Origin: Cerioporus squamosus | Taxonomy: Eukaryota > Basidiomycota > Agaricomycetes > Polyporales > Polyporaceae | Assembly: GCA_022592435.1 (NCBI GenBank) | Contig: JABYQS010000139.1 | Coordinates: 1 to 64,000 of the forward strand | Direction of reading: 5' to 3' | Length of the DNA stretch: 64,000 nt | Shown here: positions 60,575-64,000 of the stretch, piece after piece | Numbering within the stretch: position 1 is the first letter of the stretch | How the letters are laid out: every line of letters begins with the position of its first letter | Notes under the pieces: generated by a model | What the model was told of the DNA's origin: nothing | Database searches by the model: none | What the model saw: only the letters and a program-made list of their open reading frames with translations | Translations under genes and position numbers: made by a program

Positions 60575-61624
60575 ATGAAGTACATTGAGATTCCCGACCT
60601 TTCGCGCCTCGCGCAAGCACTGACCCACGAGGGCCCCGAGTGCTCCGTCCACACGCGCATAGAGGCATACAGCTGCAAGAACACCAACCGCGACAAGAAG
60701 CTCTTCCGCAACCTCGAGAATGCGTACGTCGACGAGGTCTCGCACTCACCTCCGCTCCCCTCCGACATGGCGCTCGACCGCGAGTCCGAGATGACCCCCT
60801 TCGGGCCCATCCAGGAGAGCCAGTCCCGGAAGACCCTCTACCTCCTCATCGCGACCCTCAACGTCGCCTTCCCCGACCACGAATTCTCCGACGTCCGCCC
60901 CTCCCACTTCAACCGCGAGGAGAGCGGCGCGAGCGTCCTCAACGCACTCAGCACCACCCTCGTATCGCCCCGCCCCGCCGGTCCCCACGCACCTCGTACG
61001 TACTCGTCCTACCCACCGTCGTCGGCGGACTTCTTCCCCAACTCCGTACCGACGTCCTCCTCCCCGCTCGAGTTCTACGTCAAACCGAGCCCCCGCGCGC
61101 CGCCCAGAGCCGTCTCCGGCACCCATCCCTCGCTCTATCAGTGCCTCAACAAGCACATCGACCTCGCAGACTGCGAGGTATACTCGTACACCCCTGACAT
61201 CGAGTTCGACCCCCATGCGAACGATTACTCCGATGAGGAGGATGACATCGCATCCGTGGGGGAAGAAGAGTCGGACGACGAAGACACCCAATTCCAGTTC
61301 GACGACTACGACGTCGACGAGCAGCCGCGCCGGCGGAGCACCGGCTCGAGCGACGACTCGGACGAACGACCCTACGACAGGCCGCGGCGGCGCGGCGCCC
61401 TCTTATGGAGCTCGCACTGGTTCTTCTTGAACCGCAAGATGAAGCGCATTCTCTTCATCTCCATCTGGGCGCGGTCGAAGGGAGTCGGGCTGATCCCATG
61501 GATGGACCGAGACGTCGCCCGCGGGTCGCCCGGCAAGGTGTCGAACGAGCGGTTCCTCGGCTGGGAGGGCGCGGTCGGTGCTGGCGCGCGGGCGATGGGC
61601 CTGAGTGTGAGTGCGAACGTGTGA
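60575..61624 (+). CDS. MAF1: RNA polymerase III repressor MAF1
   Basis: Conserved repressor that binds RNA polymerase III when TOR signalling falls. Single exon, 349 aa, unusual in this intron-rich window. MAF1 boxes are visible in order. Box A is MKYIEIPDLSRLAQALTHEG, then RIEAYSCKNTNRDKKLFRNLE. After the linker come SRKTLYLLIATLNVAFPDHEFSDV, YQCLNKHIDLADCEVYSYTPD, then an acidic stretch (YSDEEDDIASVGEEESDDEDTQF) and LLWSSHWFFLNRKMKRILFISIW. The insert between boxes, rich in Pro and Ser (about residues 120-190), is likely a phosphoregulated loop. The ~45 residues after the last box are longer than in yeast. Confidence 0.93.
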   Translation: MKYIEIPDLSRLAQALTHEGPECSVHTRIEAYSCKNTNRDKKLFRNLENAYVDEVSHSPPLPSDMALDRESEMTPFGPIQESQSRKTLYLLIATLNVAFPDHEFSDVRPSHFNREESGASVLNALSTTLVSPRPAGPHAPRTYSSYPPSSADFFPNSVPTSSSPLEFYVKPSPRAPPRAVSGTHPSLYQCLNKHIDLADCEVYSYTPDIEFDPHANDYSDEEDDIASVGEEESDDEDTQFQFDDYDVDEQPRRRSTGSSDDSDERPYDRPRRRGALLWSSHWFFLNRKMKRILFISIWARSKGVGLIPWMDRDVARGSPGKVSNERFLGWEGAVGAGARAMGLSVSANV

Positions 61625-63463
61625 GGTATCGGGACGCAAGCCGACTTCTTCAGCTCAACCTGAGGTGCGTTGGTGCAGGGGCTGGGAGCAATGGCCGGGC
61701 TGACAGACATGTCGCAGCCGATACGACACCCCAGTATGCACGCTCGATTAACGAGGACCACATACTCCGTCTTAGCATGCTGCTTGATATGCTCCTCCCC
61801 TTATTAACCTATTGTTTATGCTTGCCTGTTAGCGTCCGTGTGTGTATTTTAGCCCAGATATCACTCTCCCTGCGTACCTTATGTATTATCGGGAACGATG
61901 TTGAGCGTCACGAGTTCCGTAGTCTCGCGTATTTCCACTGGATTTCTTCGTTTTGTACCGGACAGTTTATCGACTTGCATCCGAATAGCATCACCTAGCT
62001 TGCTTTTGAGTAACACGGAGTGAGAAGAGGGGGAAAGAGGCGAGTCATCGTCGCGGAGGCTGGGGAAGATATACGCACCCAGCCAGCATCTCAGATGCCA
62101 TCTGTGACTCACCGGGCGGACGGTGCGGTGCGTTGCCACCTTCGTCGGGACATATGCCGGTGCTTCATTTACGTAGGACAAGAGACCATCTCACGCAAAG
62201 ACGCGGTTTTATCTCTAAGGTGAATTGTCGGACATGAGCGGACATGGGCCCGGCGTAGTTTCGAAGGTGAGAGCGGGATCTGTGCGCAAGTTGATCGCAA
62301 CGCAGAGGTCTAGGTATGTCGCTGGACCTCCATGTATACAGCGCACATCTGTCACTTCACCTCTCCGCACAATTGGCTGAACGAGAGGATGTCATATGAA
62401 GCCGATGTACGAACAAGAGAAGGCTGGGACGTACGGACCGGCGGGGAACTTGAAGCGCCTCGGGCTGGACGGCTCGATGTTGTTTGGTCGTTCGGAATTG
62501 TACATGTCTGCACGAGCTTGCGGAGACCTGGTACGTACTCAGTGCATGCCAACTTGCTGGAGGAGATCTCGAGCAAGGAAGACTGGAAGTGTGTAGTTGG
62601 GCCAGGCAACCCGATGTATTGGCAGTAGCCGACAAGCTAGCACAACGAGCGCGGTAACATGGGTTGCAGCATGAGAAGAGAGTCGAGCGGCGAGCTCGAG
62701 GAGATGGCAGACGAAAGGAAAGACGTGGTCATGAGTATGTATATGCAGTGGCATCGATATCGGATGGAAGAAAAATATTGGGTGTGAAGAGAAGGATGTG
62801 AAGAAGCTCTGTTCCTTCTGTTCCTTCTCCTCCTGCCATATCCGGACGCTGGTGTTTACCAAAAGCTTGGGAACCAAACAACCGCCTCGCGAGGTGTTCT
62901 CAGCTTACCGTAAGTTGAGAGCTAATAAAGACCCTTACTCACACGAGTTGAGCGTCGAGGTGACACCAGGTGTCGTCTCCGCCGAGGGCGTACTAGACAG
63001 CGAGATGCCCAAAGACAGTACTAGTCCCACGGCCACAGTCAGAGTGTGCCTGAATTGTGGCATTCAACTCGTGGCACCGGCGTCCTACATACACATGCGG
63101 CTCTGAAGGACTCTGCTACTAGACTAGTCACCTTCTGCAGAGCGGATCAAGTAGCAAGGATACCTACGAGTTCCGGCAGCTGAGATACTGCAATCCTCGT
63201 GTTATGGATCGGACGTCTGCAGTGTGCGTCGAGACTGCGCACGTCGGCCTGAACGTCCCATGACTGGTATGATCACCATCCGGTTGACAGTGACACGCAT
63301 GCCGCGGCCGGTGCGCCCCTACGCAGTCGACGTCGGAGGTGCCACCAAAGCACTGCCCTCTCCCGAGAGGTTCCGCTGAGCACATATTTAAGGGCGAGCA
63401 GAGGCTCTGTGACGGGCAAGCTACAAGCTCCCTGGACTGCCGCACGTCTCTCCGCTGTCCAGC
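61625..63463. other. 1.8-kb region without a supported gene
   Basis: Only short, overlapping frames are present. A TATTTAA element at 63385-63391 lies 73 bp before the start of the DUF6593 gene and is its likely TATA box. Confidence 0.4.
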
Positions 63464-64000
63464 ATGTCGACACCCATCGCCGCGGTCTTGACGCTTACCC
63501 CGGACAACCCCTGTAATGCGGCTGTCTGCGACGCAGACGGCAAGGCGTTGTACACCGTCTACACGGAACACGGCCAGCAGACGGTCACGTATGTGAAGAA
63601 CGCGGACGAGGAGGTCCTCGCGTCCTCCGAGTGGCATGATGCACGCCCAGACCGGGTTACCCTTGGCAAGGGCTCCCCAATGTCCCTGCGCGACTGGATG
63701 CACTTCAGCCTGATCCCCTTCAAGGAGTGAGCAGGTGCTATATTACGGCTGCTGGTAAGCTGACCGTTTTGGCTCGCCTGTGCAGTGATATCAGTTTCAA
63801 GGACGACCGAGGTCGGAAGTACAAGTGGCGAGGAAACTCACCTGGTCGTGCATTCGAGGTATGTTACTCGACCCCGTGTACGTATACCAGCCATGCACCG
63901 TACTCAACACCTTCCCGCCGTCAGCTATTCGCAGAAGACGACGGGTTCAAGGAGCCTATCGCGCGTTTCTTCAAGTCGCGCAAGGACCACAAGACAGGGC
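63464..64000 (+). CDS. DUF6593-domain protein, truncated by the window edge
   Basis: Exons 63464-63726, 63786-63858 and 63925 to beyond 64000. The sequence follows a common basidiomycete pattern: LTLTPDNPCNAAV, DADGKALYTVYTEHG, VTYVKNADEEVLASSEW, RVTLGKGSPMSL, then DDRGRKYKWRGNSPGRAFELF and PIARFFKSRK. I associate this with DUF6593, an expanded basidiomycete family of small proteins without a known function. There is no signal peptide. The 3' end lies outside the window. Confidence 0.75.

Overview
The window is eukaryotic and almost certainly from a wood-associated basidiomycete, probably Polyporales-like. Genes are intron-dense with 45-75 bp GT-AG introns, GC is high, intergenic gaps are short, and the content is typical of that group: AA14 LPMO-like genes, DUF6593 and DUF6698 proteins, and a Plavaka-type transposase. 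No rRNA, confident tRNA, CRISPR or prokaryotic operon was seen. All gene models below were spliced by eye, and coding lengths were checked for divisibility by three.

Layout. 0.8-2.4 kb: trimethyllysine/gamma-butyrobetaine-type dioxygenase. 3.8-5.3 kb: first AA14 gene (A). 5.6-13.7 kb: an apparently complete DNA transposon of about 8.1 kb with terminal inverted repeats. It carries two divergent genes, a 1323-aa Plavaka-type transposase and a 609-aa DUF6698-like protein. 14.4-16.4 kb: Ser/Pro-rich unknown protein. 18.1-25.5 kb: housekeeping block (S10 serine carboxypeptidase, KIAA1143/DUF4604 protein, SDHAF3, cyanase, DUF1479 oxygenase). 26.3-28.8 kb: a divergent beta-tubulin split into 19 exons, including 9-, 12- and 16-nt exons. 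29.3-35.6 kb: AA14 genes B and C on the minus strand with an acidic unknown gene between them. 37.7-50.3 kb: three PHO84-type phosphate transporter genes. The middle one carries an 813-bp MITE-like element in an intron. 51-64 kb: kinetochore NNF1, NOP15/NIFK, APC6/Cdc16, an unknown nuclear-type protein, MAF1, and a partial DUF6593 gene running off the right edge.

The gene set mixes housekeeping functions (mitosis: NNF1, APC6, tubulin; ribosome and Pol III control: NOP15, MAF1; mitochondria: SDHAF3) with accessory expansions for wood decay (three AA14 genes) and phosphate uptake (three PHO84-like genes). The most notable points are the two-gene transposon, the MITE with 5-bp target duplication inside a transporter intron, the beta-tubulin with all three classical benzimidazole positions substituted, and single-base frame conflicts in AA14-B and in the metal-binding motif of the DUF1479 gene.
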